Assembly (NCBI GenBank): GCA_041753075.1
Contig: JBGSVE010000086.1
Span: forward strand, 1-64,000
Length of the DNA: 64,000 nt
Origin: UBA6163 sp041753075
GTDB taxonomy: Bacteria; Planctomycetota; Planctomycetia; Pirellulales; Pirellulaceae
Direction: 5' to 3'
The position numbers were made by a program, and so were the translations under genes. Of the stretch, positions 7,625 to 16,952 are shown piece by piece. Position 1 is the stretch's first letter. Each line of letters begins with the position of its first letter. The notes under the pieces are model-generated. The model saw only the letters and a list, made by a program, of their open reading frames with translations. It was not told the DNA's origin and searched no databases.

Positions 7625-10600
7625 TTATCTTGAAGTCAACAAGTCCAAGTCCAACACCAGACTCAAACTCTCGTCCGCTTCTTCGTCTTCGTATCCGCCG
7701 AAGTAGAGATCGACGGCGGGTTGTGTCGTCGTCGCGGGCAGATCAAAGTTGAGTTGCGGCGGCTCGGCCGGGGGCAGCGATTGATTGAACTGTGAGCCAA
7801 ACAGCGGCAAGTCACCGCCGTTGACGCTGCTGCTGCTATCCCAGTCGGCGCGCGGATTGTACGTCGCTGAGGCACCGGCGCTTGTATTGAACGAAGTCGC
7901 GAATATCGGCAGGTCGCCACCGTTGACGCTGCCGCTGCTATCGGCGTCGCCCACCAAAATATTAAAACGCAAGTCAAACGCTGCGGCGGCACCGACGTTC
8001 AATTCATTGCCGTCGCGATCGGTTAACGAATCATTGACACCCAATCGCAATTTGTCATTTGTGATGCCGGCGGAAATCGAAATCACGCCGCGCCGATTCA
8101 CGGAGTCGTAAGCGGTGCGAATCGAATTGCTGAAGCTCGCGACATTTGATCCCAACAATGCAAGCGCGACAGTGTCAAAGTTGAGGATCGGTTCGTCGAA
8201 TTGGACGTAGATCAAATCAATGCCGCTATTGGGCAATATCACGCCAGCCGCAAGCTCATAACCAAGTCCGTTGCCCGTTCCGATCGTGCCGCCGTCAACG
8301 GCATCGACCAGCGCCGGCGACCATGCGGAGCCGGCCGCGAATACGCCCGTGATCGTCGGCGCTACTACGTCGAGCAAACGGTTGCCGAAGTCGATGCCGA
8401 CCACGTTTGCGCCACTGGCCAGAGTCAACCGATGGGCACCGTCGATCGACGCCGAACCATCGTCGACCAAGACGCGAACATCATCGATGTACCAACCCTC
8501 GAAGTTGTTCGCCAAGGCGTTCAGCGTGTCGAAGTCGAAGCGGATCACGATGTTATTACCGACGAAGCGAGAGAGATCGATCGATGCCGATTGCCAATCA
8601 TTGCTGCCGCTGGTCAACCCATCGCCGCGCGAGGCGACCTGGACGAATGGACCTCCGCCACTTGAAATCGAGACTGTCGCGTTATCGAAAACGCCTTGGT
8701 TTTGAACGTTCAAGACATATTGAAACTCGAGCGTTGCCGAAGCGACTACTGGCAATGAAATCGTCGGCGATTGGACGCGGCCGGCGGTGTGACCGACGTT
8801 GTATGTCCCGCCACCGCTGATCGTTTCGCCGGTGCCGAAATACAAACTGTGCTGGGCCGAGTGACCAGCTTGGATTCCACGACCGTTCGATGGATGCCAC
8901 AACCCAGCGGCCGCCCCGCCGGTGTTATCGATCGTGAATCCGTCGGTCGACGCGAGGCCTGCGGGGTTGGTAAAATCGGCGTTAAAGATTTCGACGACAT
9001 CGCCCAGTGCAGGCGCGTCGCTGAGTTGATCCGAGAAAGTCGGTTGGTCTGAATAACTCGGTTGATAAAAGTTCGTTGTTTCACCATAAATCGCGGTGTC
9101 ATTCGTTGTTGGCGACGGCGCATACTGGCTTGTTGAACCGGTATCCGGCAAACCGGCGATGGCGTTTAGTTCTGCGGCGGTCAAGACACGATCGTAAATG
9201 CGAATCTCGTGGACCGACCCCAATGCGGCTGCAGAATCGCCGATGCTGCGAGCGCCAAAACGCAAGACGCTGGCATCGATATCGGGCAAGGTTCCCGTTA
9301 GTGGAAGTGTCTGCAGCGAGCCGCTGAAATAATTACCAAGTGTTGCACCGTCAAATGTCATCGCGACTTGATGACGCAGGCCGTCGAAGGTTCCGTTGTT
9401 GATTGATTGCAGTATTCCTTCACCATTAACGAAGAAGTTTTGCAGACTCGTGCCCACCATGTAGGAAACAAAATCAATGTCTGCCAAGGCACCAGACGGC
9501 GTCATTTGGGAGAACAAATGCCCATTGGCCGTTAACGGGTTGTAAGTCGCATCGACGTAGATCGTGAACGGTGAATTGCCAAACGTGGCCGGCAACTCCA
9601 AATAGTCGCTGGCCGCATCAAAGACGGCATTGCCGCCGGAGATCCCGACGTTGCTGGCCGTCAGGTTCGGCAGCGCGCTGGTGCCGACGATTTCGTTGGC
9701 AGTTGTGCCGTTTTCAAAATCGTAGAGCCCAATCAAACCATTACTGGGCAACCTGCCTAAATCGACCGGGAACGTTTGGACGAACCCAGTCGGGACGATT
9801 TCGCGAATGAATTGTGTCCCGGGGGTCAATCCGGCGAGCGTGTATTGTCCCGTTTCGTCGATGCCGGTGGTCTGTGGATTGTCGCTGGATGTGATGACGC
9901 TTGGTTCGCCGTTGTCGAGTTCGCGGTTGTCGTTCAGATCGGCATAGATCGTGACGTTTGCCAAACCGAGTTCGCCGAAATTGCGAATGCCGTCACCGTT
10001 GAGGTCGTTCCATTTTGTGCCGCTAATCGAACCTGGTGCTGCGACGGCATTTCCGAAACTGACGCCTGAGACGGTTTCGCCAGCCGTTACCGAAACATTC
10101 CAAACGCCGTTGCCGGCGGTGCGATTGCCCGTAAACCCAATCACACCAAACACCCAATTTCGTAGGATGCCGATTGATTCGGGGATCACGGTTCCCGTTT
10201 TCCAATCGGTTTTTCCATTACTGGCCGTGGCGCCAGACGCACCGCCGGTCCAGTAACCGACGGAGCCACGCTGGACATTTGCGACTGGTCCAATGTCGCC
10301 GGTGTAGATGATTGCGTCGAATGCCGAGCCGTTTTGTGATGCCAATGCGATCGTGCCTTGACTGGTGTCGGCGGTTGCTCCGTCCCAATCGTTGTAATTC
10401 GGGGCGATCGTCGCGCCGCGAAAGTCGCCGGCGGGACCATTCAAAATGAAGTGCTCGATGTTCTCGGTCGTCAACGAAGTGCTGCCAATGTCTACCCGCG
10501 TTGTCGATCGAACCAATTGAGCCAGCGCCGGATCGTCGGGGCTGGCAAGCGTGTCATAGCCGGTGACAAGCAGGTCACCACCGGACTGCAAATAGTTTTC

Positions 10601-13330
10601 CAGCGTCGTGATCGCGGCTGGCGGATGAAGCGATCCGAAACCCGCGCCGCTTGCGCCCCAGACTACAAAATCGAATTGGCTGAGATAGTTCAAGTCGCTA
10701 AGTCGCGGCGAACCGGCGGCGAACTCGCCGGTCACTTCGGTCACATTGTGTCCGTCGGCGATGAGCGCCGGTGCAACGCCGGTCAATTCGTTGGTATCGG
10801 AGATCAACAAGACGTTCGCACCGTTGCGAACAGTCAGGCTGACGTCGTCGACGTGGACGTTGAAAAAGTTCAAGTTGTCTTCTTGGTCGAACACCAACTG
10901 GATCGTTTGGCCGGCCAACGGTGCGAGCGCCGCCGAGATGTCGAACGAGCGCACGTTGGGACCGGAAATGAGTGCATCACCGGGGTTGGTCGAAAAGACC
11001 TGCGTGATCGTGGTGCCAAACGCATCAGCGATTCGCACGCGAAACTCTTGATTGGGATCGGAGAACGTGGTGGCGAAATTTTCGATTCGGTCGACCCATG
11101 ACAACGTCGCGTTCTGAACCTCACTGGGCACCGTGAACGTTTGCGACAACCGCCGCACGCCTGGACCGGTCTGGTTGGAAACTGCGTCGGTCGAGCCGAC
11201 CAGCGCCGGTGTTGGTATTCCCGGGCCATTGGGGTCGAAGCTACCGTTGTTCGCGGTCCAAGTCCCCGCTGTGGTGCTCAGTGCGACTGACCAATTAGCC
11301 AAACCGTTCGTCTCGAAGCCGCCGTTGAGGATCAACTGTGTCGTGCCGGCTTGGCCCGAAACCAAGGGTACGACGGGCGAGGTTTGCACAAATCCGGCTG
11401 GCACAATTTCGCGAATCGCGTACGTTCCCGGAATGACGCCGACGAATTCGTAGCGGCCCGTTTCATCAATGGTCGTCAAGGGATTGTCCGCGACCGTGAG
11501 CGTCGATAATTCGCCGTTGTCGAACACACCGTTTGTGTTGGCATCGATATAAATCGTCACGCCGGGCAAACCTGGTTCGCCGGGATCCTGTGCTGAGTTG
11601 TTGTTCAAATCATTCCATTTGGTGCCCCGAATCGTACCGACCGCCGGGCTGCCAACCGGACGAATCGCTAGGCCGCCGAGCGACAGTGTGCCGCTGACCG
11701 TGACCAGCGCCGAAACGCTGATCGCGATCGTCCCGTTGCTCGCCGCCGTGACGGTTTGGGCGAACGTGTTCAAGCCGAGGTTGTTGGTTCCCGACGCTTG
11801 ATTGACATGCAGATTGCCGTTTTGCATGACCTGTTGAAAACTGATTGGTTGTCCGTCGCCGACAATCGTCACTTGGTTCGCGCCGACGTTTGATTGAAGC
11901 CCAAAGACAAAAATCTCGTAGGTTGCCAGCGGCGTCAGATCGGTCCACTGAAACGTTGGCGACGAATTGGAACTCGCCAAAAAACCGTCCAATCCGTTCA
12001 AGGCTTGAGTGTGAATCGGGATCGATCCGGCGTTCACCGCGCCGCCTGAGGCGACAAGTGGCGAGCCGGTGTTCGACGTGATGACCAAATCAAACGGCGT
12101 CGACGCGCCGGATTCATCGGGCACGTTGGTCAACGTCGCGGTTGAAACTCCACCGCTGAACCTGGTCCAGTTAACCGGTGAATTGCCCGACGTAACGTCG
12201 AAGTCAATTCCCACCAACGACGAGGCCACACCGCCGGTGGCGTGCAATCCGACGGCGTTGACTAATTGTTGGATATGCTGGCGCGCGACGCTACCGTTTT
12301 CTCCATCGACGCCCGAGAGTGAAAATTCACGGTCCAAAATCCGATCGCCGTTGGGCAAGTCGATCGCGCCGGTGCCCATCAGGGGCGGACGGCCCGCCGT
12401 CGGTTGGACCGAACCGGACTTGTTGATGTGTGACAACGACAAATTATGGCCGATTTCGTGTGACAGTGTGCCGCCGATGCCAAACGTCGAGAACGCGATG
12501 TTGCCTGACGTCAACGCATTGGACGGCGTTAGCCCGCCCAGTGTGACGATCGCGTCGGTGAACACCGAACCGACAACGTCGCCGACTTGGATACCGGAGT
12601 TTGGTCCCGCGCCGCCGCTGTTCCGCACAACGCTGCCGCCGGCCACACCGAGCGTTCCTCCGCTGTGTGGTCCCGCGATGCCGGTGCCGATCTGAATGTA
12701 GTAGTATTCGCTGAGGCCGACCGGTGGCGTGCCGATGTCACCGATGATGAAATCAATCTCTAAATCTTGGCCCGGCGGACCGGCGACGGTGCCCACCAGT
12801 TCGCTGAAATAGTCTTGCTCGACTTCCGCCAAAATCGATGCGGTCAAGGCGTTCAAATTGCCCGCCGAGAAACCATACGAAGCGAAATCGAACGAGGTGA
12901 CTTCGTTGTTGAAAATATCAAACGTGGAACCTTGCGAAACGTCTTTGAAGTCGAGCACGAACGTCAACACATTCGCTGCGTGCGGAGGCCCGTCGAACAT
13001 TTGCACCGGACCGAGCGTCTTGGATGAGAACGCTGAGTCAAACGGAATCGCTTCGAGCGCTTCGACCTGTTCTGCGGTAAAAACACCGGCGGGTACATCG
13101 ACGCCTGCCGGACCATGCTGGTCCACGTTCACTGAATTCGCCAGCACCTGAGTCGCTTGGCAAAATCCTTTCGCCTGATCAAACATGAAATCGGCCGCCA
13201 ACATTTGGCGATCTTCCAACCGCTGGATCAATAGCCGTCGGGCGATGGCGACCGCTCGCCCACGATGCGATCGAGTTCGAGAATGCCCATCGTTTTTGTT
13301 GTTAATGAAAGACACAGTTCCGCCCCCCAA
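7625..13330 (-). CDS. Giant multidomain surface protein: metallopeptidase-like, SdrD_B, LamG, dockerin
   Basis: 1901 residues. The N-terminus has the planctomycete outer-surface signal R-L-E-D-R-Q-M-L-A (about residues 37-45) instead of a plain signal peptide. In order: a reprolysin-like region with H-E-I-G-H-N-L-S-L-S-H (zinc motif H-E-x-x-H, about residues 290-300); a beta domain; an SdrD_B-type Cna-like domain (G-T-K-W-N-D-L-N-N-N-S); a jelly-roll region; a ThuA/GATase-like alpha/beta segment (V-L-L-I-S-D-T-N-E and Y-L-Q-S-G-G-D-L-L-V-T-G-Y); a second SdrD_B domain; a LamG/concanavalin-like domain (G-L-I-G-L-Y-D-F-E-N-G-T); a further beta domain; and two dockerin-like calcium loops (D-A-D-S-S-G-S-V-N-G-G-D and D-W-D-S-S-S-S-V-N-G-G-D). 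Probably an extracellular protein that is secreted or cell-attached. Which domains are catalytic is not provable here. Confidence 0.9.
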   Translation of the reverse strand: MGGGTVSFINNKNDGHSRTRSHRGRAVAIARRLLIQRLEDRQMLAADFMFDQAKGFCQATQVLANSVNVDQHGPAGVDVPAGVFTAEQVEALEAIPFDSAFSSKTLGPVQMFDGPPHAANVLTFVLDFKDVSQGSTFDIFNNEVTSFDFASYGFSAGNLNALTASILAEVEQDYFSELVGTVAGPPGQDLEIDFIIGDIGTPPVGLSEYYYIQIGTGIAGPHSGGTLGVAGGSVVRNSGGAGPNSGIQVGDVVGSVFTDAIVTLGGLTPSNALTSGNIAFSTFGIGGTLSHEIGHNLSLSHINKSGSVQPTAGRPPLMGTGAIDLPNGDRILDREFSLSGVDGENGSVARQHIQQLVNAVGLHATGGVASSLVGIDFDVTSGNSPVNWTRFSGGVSTATLTNVPDESGASTPFDLVITSNTGSPLVASGGAVNAGSIPIHTQALNGLDGFLASSNSSPTFQWTDLTPLATYEIFVFGLQSNVGANQVTIVGDGQPISFQQVMQNGNLHVNQASGTNNLGLNTFAQTVTAASNGTIAISVSALVTVSGTLSLGGLAIRPVGSPAVGTIRGTKWNDLNNNSAQDPGEPGLPGVTIYIDANTNGVFDNGELSTLTVADNPLTTIDETGRYEFVGVIPGTYAIREIVPAGFVQTSPVVPLVSGQAGTTQLILNGGFETNGLANWSVALSTTAGTWTANNGSFDPNGPGIPTPALVGSTDAVSNQTGPGVRRLSQTFTVPSEVQNATLSWVDRIENFATTFSDPNQEFRVRIADAFGTTITQVFSTNPGDALISGPNVRSFDISAALAPLAGQTIQLVFDQEDNLNFFNVHVDDVSLTVRNGANVLLISDTNELTGVAPALIADGHNVTEVTGEFAAGSPRLSDLNYLSQFDFVVWGASGAGFGSLHPPAAITTLENYLQSGGDLLVTGYDTLASPDDPALAQLVRSTTRVDIGSTSLTTENIEHFILNGPAGDFRGATIAPNYNDWDGATADTSQGTIALASQNGSAFDAIIYTGDIGPVANVQRGSVGYWTGGASGATASNGKTDWKTGTVIPESIGILRNWVFGVIGFTGNRTAGNGVWNVSVTAGETVSGVSFGNAVAAPGSISGTKWNDLNGDGIRNFGELGLANVTIYADLNDNRELDNGEPSVITSSDNPQTTGIDETGQYTLAGLTPGTQFIREIVPTGFVQTFPVDLGRLPSNGLIGLYDFENGTTANEIVGTSALPNLTASNVGISGGNAVFDAASDYLELPATFGNSPFTIYVDATYNPLTANGHLFSQMTPSGALADIDFVSYMVGTSLQNFFVNGEGILQSINNGTFDGLRHQVAMTFDGATLGNYFSGSLQTLPLTGTLPDIDASVLRFGARSIGDSAAALGSVHEIRIYDRVLTAAELNAIAGLPDTGSTSQYAPSPTTNDTAIYGETTNFYQPSYSDQPTFSDQLSDAPALGDVVEIFNADFTNPAGLASTDGFTIDNTGGAAAGLWHPSNGRGIQAGHSAQHSLYFGTGETISGGGTYNVGHTAGRVQSPTISLPVVASATLEFQYVLNVQNQGVFDNATVSISSGGGPFVQVASRGDGLTSGSNDWQSASIDLSRFVGNNIVIRFDFDTLNALANNFEGWYIDDVRVLVDDGSASIDGAHRLTLASGANVVGIDFGNRLLDVVAPTITGVFAAGSAWSPALVDAVDGGTIGTGNGLGYELAAGVILPNSGIDLIYVQFDEPILNFDTVALALLGSNVASFSNSIRTAYDSVNRRGVISISAGITNDKLRLGVNDSLTDRDGNELNVGAAAAFDLRFNILVGDADSSGSVNGGDLPIFATSFNTSAGASATYNPRADWDSSSSVNGGDLPLFGSQFNQSLPPAEPPQLNFDLPATTTQPAVDLYFGGYEDEEADESLSLVLDLDLLTSR

Positions 13331-13482
13331 TGAATTGCAAATCGGATTGTAACGAAGCCGTTTTTCGACAAGACTCTGCGTTCAAACAGAGAATCGGCAA
13401 CACACGCCTTCCCGCCACCGGCTAGTATATCCAACCTCCGAATGGGATGTTGAATTAAAACCGGTCGATCGATTTGACGCCC

Positions 13483-14214
13483 ATGACACTTTCGCTACAT
13501 CATCGCACGTTTGGAACGCTGAACACCGTGGTGGCACAGTCCGGCTCCGGCGCGGCGGTGCCGGTGATTTTATGCCATGGTTACGGCGCACCGGGCGATG
13601 ATCTTGTTTCGCTCGCCGAACCGCTGGCGGATTGGCTCGACGCGGCCGCGGATAGGTTTAGTTTTGCGTTTCCCGCAGCACCGCTGTCGCCACCTGAACT
13701 GGCTGCGTACGGTGGCCGTGCGTGGTGGGAAATCAATATGCAGAAGTTGTTGGCTGCCACTCAGACCGGACGATTCGAGGATCTGCACGACCAAGAGCCA
13801 CCGGGCATGGCGACGGCGACCGGCGAATTAGCCGCAGCGATCAAGTCGATCCTGGTGGAGTTTCCTGGAGACGCACCGTATGTGTTGGGCGGCTTCTCAC
13901 AAGGTGCGATGATCACGATGAACGCGGCGTTGACGACTGACTTGAGACCACCGGCCGTGCTGGTCCAATTCTCCGGCACGCTGGTCAATCGACGGGCTTG
14001 GAACGAAGCATTGGCGGGCGGTCTGCTGAGCGAGACGTTGGTGCTTCAATCGCACGGACGCTTCGACAACATCTTGCCGATTGGCAGCGCCGAGACATTG
14101 CGTGATTTGGTTCGCGAACACGGTGTTGACAATCACTTCATCGCGTTCGACGGTCCGCACACAATTCCAATGGAAGCGCTGATGCGGCTGGCCGTGATGT
14201 TGAAGCGATTGTAG
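13483..14214 (+). CDS. Phospholipase/carboxylesterase-type alpha/beta-hydrolase
   Basis: 243 residues of the YpfH/LYPLA family. The nucleophile elbow is G-G-F-S-Q-G; the acid is the Asp in H-G-R-F-D-N-I-L-P, and the His is in D-G-P-H-T-I-P-M. The oxyanion-hole segment C-H-G-Y-G-A-P-G-D-D follows strand three. No signal peptide, so likely cytoplasmic; substrates of relatives are short acyl esters or lysophospholipids. The first in-frame TTG (13474) is less likely than the ATG at 13483. The final codons K-R-L and the TAG stop fall in the left arm of the 14208-14273 palindrome. Confidence 0.88.
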   Translation: MTLSLHHRTFGTLNTVVAQSGSGAAVPVILCHGYGAPGDDLVSLAEPLADWLDAAADRFSFAFPAAPLSPPELAAYGGRAWWEINMQKLLAATQTGRFEDLHDQEPPGMATATGELAAAIKSILVEFPGDAPYVLGGFSQGAMITMNAALTTDLRPPAVLVQFSGTLVNRRAWNEALAGGLLSETLVLQSHGRFDNILPIGSAETLRDLVREHGVDNHFIAFDGPHTIPMEALMRLAVMLKRL

Positions 14215-14273
14215 AACGATTGTCGCTAGCCGGTTGGGCGTTCCCGAACGGTTGGGGACAACCGTTCTACAAT
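14208..14273. repeat. Palindromic repeat (family 2) between convergent genes
   Basis: An inverted repeat whose ends read ATTGTAGAACG on both strands, with an inner pair around GGTTG. Its left end supplies TTG-TAG, the last codon and stop of the hydrolase gene, and its right end supplies TTG-TAG to the convergent minus-strand gene. The right half (14248-14273) is identical to 26903-26928. It may double as a bidirectional terminator. Other copies lie at 26.9, 44.2 and 46.8 kb. Confidence 0.85.
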
Positions 14274-15034
14274 TTGCTCATGCGCCGGTTACCGGCGTCG
14301 TGGAAATCGGCGTTGGCCAGCGCGATGTCGGCCAGCGGTTGCCACTGGGTTTCGTCGATCGCAATCGAATCGCAAAGAATCTGCGCCTTGTCCCAATCAC
14401 GCTCGCACTGGACCGCGAAACGCAGATCGTCGCGATCCAATTCCGGTGGCACGGGGATGAACCGCATCTGGTAAACGCCCGGTGCATCTTGGAACCAAGA
14501 CGACAAGCACATCGTGTCTTCGGCGACAACGAGCCGATCGAGATTGCGTCGCAGTCGGCGCAGCGCATCGGCGTGGCAGATCTCGCCGGCCAGGCCGAGT
14601 TCCTGCATCCGATGCCAGCCACCGCGCGGCGAAAAGAAGCCAACGTAATCGCAATCGCTGGCCCGGCCCGCTTCGCTCAGCAAGCGATCGATCAAGACGG
14701 GGTCAACGAACGGTTGGTTGCCAGGCAAGAAGACGACCCATTCGGAATCGGTTCGATCCGCCGCCGCGGCCAAACGCTCGATCACGTGCGTGTGCGCCAA
14801 GTCCAACACCAGCGCCCCGGGAATGCCGGAGGTGAGAATCGTTGACGGCAATTGCTCGCCGCTGATAACGATATCGTCGACCAGCAATGAATCGCTCAGT
14901 CGCCGCACCATGCGACTAATCAGCGACTGGCCCTTGAGATTCCTTTCAGCAAATTTTGCCACGGGAGCGTTGCCGCTTGGTGCGGCACAATTCCCTAATT
15001 CAATGACCGCAACGGCTCGCAACGCTTTCGACAT
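14267..15034 (-). CDS. Nucleotidyltransferase-fold (GT-A/cytidylyltransferase-like) protein
   Basis: 255 residues starting at ATG 15034 behind GGGAGGG. The pattern (N-terminal A-V-A-V-I-E, K-G-Q-S-L-I-S-R-M-V-R-R-L near residue 35, D-D-I-V-I-S-G, then W-V-V-F-L-P-G-N-Q-P-F-V-D-P near residue 100) resembles the CMP-sugar synthetase/MobA/SpsF superfamily, where the L-x-G-D-x-P-x-x-D position binds the nucleotide-metal complex. Here that site is L-P-G-N-Q-P-F-V-D, with Asn for the usual Asp, and the usual N-terminal R-x-x-S-x-R-L-P-x-K loop is not recognisable, so catalysis is uncertain. The stop codon comes from the adjoining palindrome. Confidence 0.6.
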   Translation of the reverse strand: MSKALRAVAVIELGNCAAPSGNAPVAKFAERNLKGQSLISRMVRRLSDSLLVDDIVISGEQLPSTILTSGIPGALVLDLAHTHVIERLAAAADRTDSEWVVFLPGNQPFVDPVLIDRLLSEAGRASDCDYVGFFSPRGGWHRMQELGLAGEICHADALRRLRRNLDRLVVAEDTMCLSSWFQDAPGVYQMRFIPVPPELDRDDLRFAVQCERDWDKAQILCDSIAIDETQWQPLADIALANADFHDAGNRRMSKL

Positions 15035-15293
15035 CGGAAACTCCCTCCCGTGTTTATCGGCTTGGGTGGCCAAAGGTTGCCGTAACGCCATACAAGGCTG
15101 ATACGGGAAGTCCACCAGACTTTTATTGTGGCTTTTCAGGCTGCAAGGTAAAGAGAAGTTTGCCTTGGTTCAACAAAAATCGGCAGAATAATTTCCAGAA
15201 ATATTTAAGCAATGGGCTTACCTTGCCGGGGTAAAGTTTGCCAAAACAAGTCTCGAATCGTACTTATCTTGGAAATTCAGAAGGGAATCCGAA

Positions 15294-15587
15294 ATGCCGA
15301 GTTTGATGTTGCTGGTATCTGCCGTTGAGGTCTTTTCATTGCCTTTTATCGCAATTTCGGCCATTGCCCTGAGCAAATTGACCCACGGCGAGACGGCGCG
15401 AACCGCAGAACGCGGGTTTTTGGGGGTCTTGTTGGCCGTCACGCTGATTACTTGCCGAACCGTGATTTGCGTTGACCCCTGCTGGCTGGTTCACACCGCG
15501 ACGCTGGGCTTGATGATCGTTGCGGCGCTGCTTTTGCCCAATCGGGCCGCGTTTGAAGGCCGCCGCGTTGCCGCCGATTGGCAATAA
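15294..15587 (+). CDS. Small membrane protein
   Basis: 97 residues, ATG with AAGGGA eight bases upstream. Three hydrophobic helices (residues about 3-25, 41-58 and 64-80) with a polar loop (S-K-L-T-H-G-E-T-A-R-T-A-E-R) after the first and a basic tail. I do not recognise the family. The upstream 250 bp is AT-richer than its surroundings and probably carries the promoter. Confidence 0.6.
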   Translation: MPSLMLLVSAVEVFSLPFIAISAIALSKLTHGETARTAERGFLGVLLAVTLITCRTVICVDPCWLVHTATLGLMIVAALLLPNRAAFEGRRVAADWQ

Positions 15588-15729
15588 TCCACTATATAAA
15601 ACCATTGGGACAATGGAATTCGTCCGAATTGTTTATGCGAAAGCGGGGGCGTACTTGTCGATGCGTTGGCGGTTATGATTCATGTTAATTAACTGAATTG
15701 CCTTCGCCCGCATTACCCCTCGAAATACC

Positions 15730-16935
15730 GTGAACCACCGTTTCAACTGGACGCCGTTTTGGGCCTTGGCCATCGCGACACACCTAGCAACGACGACACT
15801 CGCCCAAGAAAAAACGCCAACCCCTTCGCTCGCAAATGACCTCGCAGCGATTGGCTCGATCGGACGCGAAGCCAGCGGCTATCAAGCTGCCTCGGCCGCA
15901 TCGTTGCGGTTGGCGAAATTGTCGCCCGATCAAGTCGGCCAGGTTCTGACCGCGATGAGCGACGCGTCGTCGCTGGCCAAGAATTGGCTGCGAATGGTCG
16001 CCGCGGATGTGGCTGACAATGGTGATTTTCCTGGCGACGAGTTGCGTTCATTCTTGAGCGATCGAGCGCATGAACCCGACGCTCGCCACGCGGCGTTTCA
16101 AATGTTGGTTGCCAACGATCCGTCGCTGCAAGATGAACTTATCAAAGACGCCGCAGACGATCCCAGTTTGCCAATTCGATATTTGGCGATCGCTGATCTG
16201 TTGCAAAAGGCCGAGGTCATCAAGGCCGAACCGGTCGCGGCCATCGCGCTATTGCGCAAGGTGATTGCCAACGGTCGCAATCCTGATCAACTGCAATCGG
16301 CGGCAAAGTCACTCGATGATCTTGGCACCAAGATTGAGCTGGCTGATGAGCTTGGCCTGATTCGCAATTGGGTTGTGATTGGCACCTATGACAACACCGG
16401 ATCGACTCAGTTTGAAACGGTCTATCCACCTGAGCAAACGTATCTCGCAACGGGCTCGTTGCCGTCTGCCTGGCTGATTGACCAAGCGGAGATTCCCTCG
16501 ACTCAGCCCGCGACGAAACCGGCGGTCACAAAGTTAGTCACCAGCGATGATTCGATGGGCATGGTCAATTTGAACCCCGCGTTTGAAAACGCCAAGGACG
16601 TCGTTGTTTATTGTTACGCCGAATTTGAAATCGACGCAACAAACAATTCAAACGCGCCCAACGTCCGGCCCGCAGTCGCGCGGATTGGTTGCATCACGGC
16701 AAATCAAGTTTGGGTCAACGGCAAGTTAGCGACCGCCAATGACGTTTATCATTCGGGCAGCCGCATTGACCAATACCTGGGCGATTGCGAATTGGTCGCG
16801 GGCAAGAACACAGTGTTGGTCAAAGTTTTTCAAAATGCCCAAACTGAACCTTGGGCACAAGATTGGCAATTCCAATTTCGCTTCACCGATCCGGTTGGTG
16901 CCGCGCTCCAGCCGACAATCATCACCAAACCCTGA
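15730..16935 (+). CDS. Secreted protein with helical repeat region and C-terminal jelly-roll domain
   Basis: 401 residues with a GTG start and a signal peptide (W-A-L-A-I-A-T-H-L-A-T-T-T-L-A-Q). Residues about 30-210 are helical and repeat-like (HEAT/ARM-like spacing, L-A-K-L-S-P-D-Q-V-G-Q-V and so on). The C-terminal 180 residues look like a galactose-binding-type beta-sandwich (V-W-V-N-G-K-L-A, N-T-V-L-V-K-V-F-Q-N, W-Q-F-Q-F-R-F). This arrangement is common in planctomycete proteins encoded next to PQQ-propellers, and here such a gene follows after 17 bp. The function is unknown; likely periplasmic. Confidence 0.75.
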   Translation: MNHRFNWTPFWALAIATHLATTTLAQEKTPTPSLANDLAAIGSIGREASGYQAASAASLRLAKLSPDQVGQVLTAMSDASSLAKNWLRMVAADVADNGDFPGDELRSFLSDRAHEPDARHAAFQMLVANDPSLQDELIKDAADDPSLPIRYLAIADLLQKAEVIKAEPVAAIALLRKVIANGRNPDQLQSAAKSLDDLGTKIELADELGLIRNWVVIGTYDNTGSTQFETVYPPEQTYLATGSLPSAWLIDQAEIPSTQPATKPAVTKLVTSDDSMGMVNLNPAFENAKDVVVYCYAEFEIDATNNSNAPNVRPAVARIGCITANQVWVNGKLATANDVYHSGSRIDQYLGDCELVAGKNTVLVKVFQNAQTEPWAQDWQFQFRFTDPVGAALQPTIITKP

Positions 16936-16952
16936 GCCACTTGGAATCTGAA

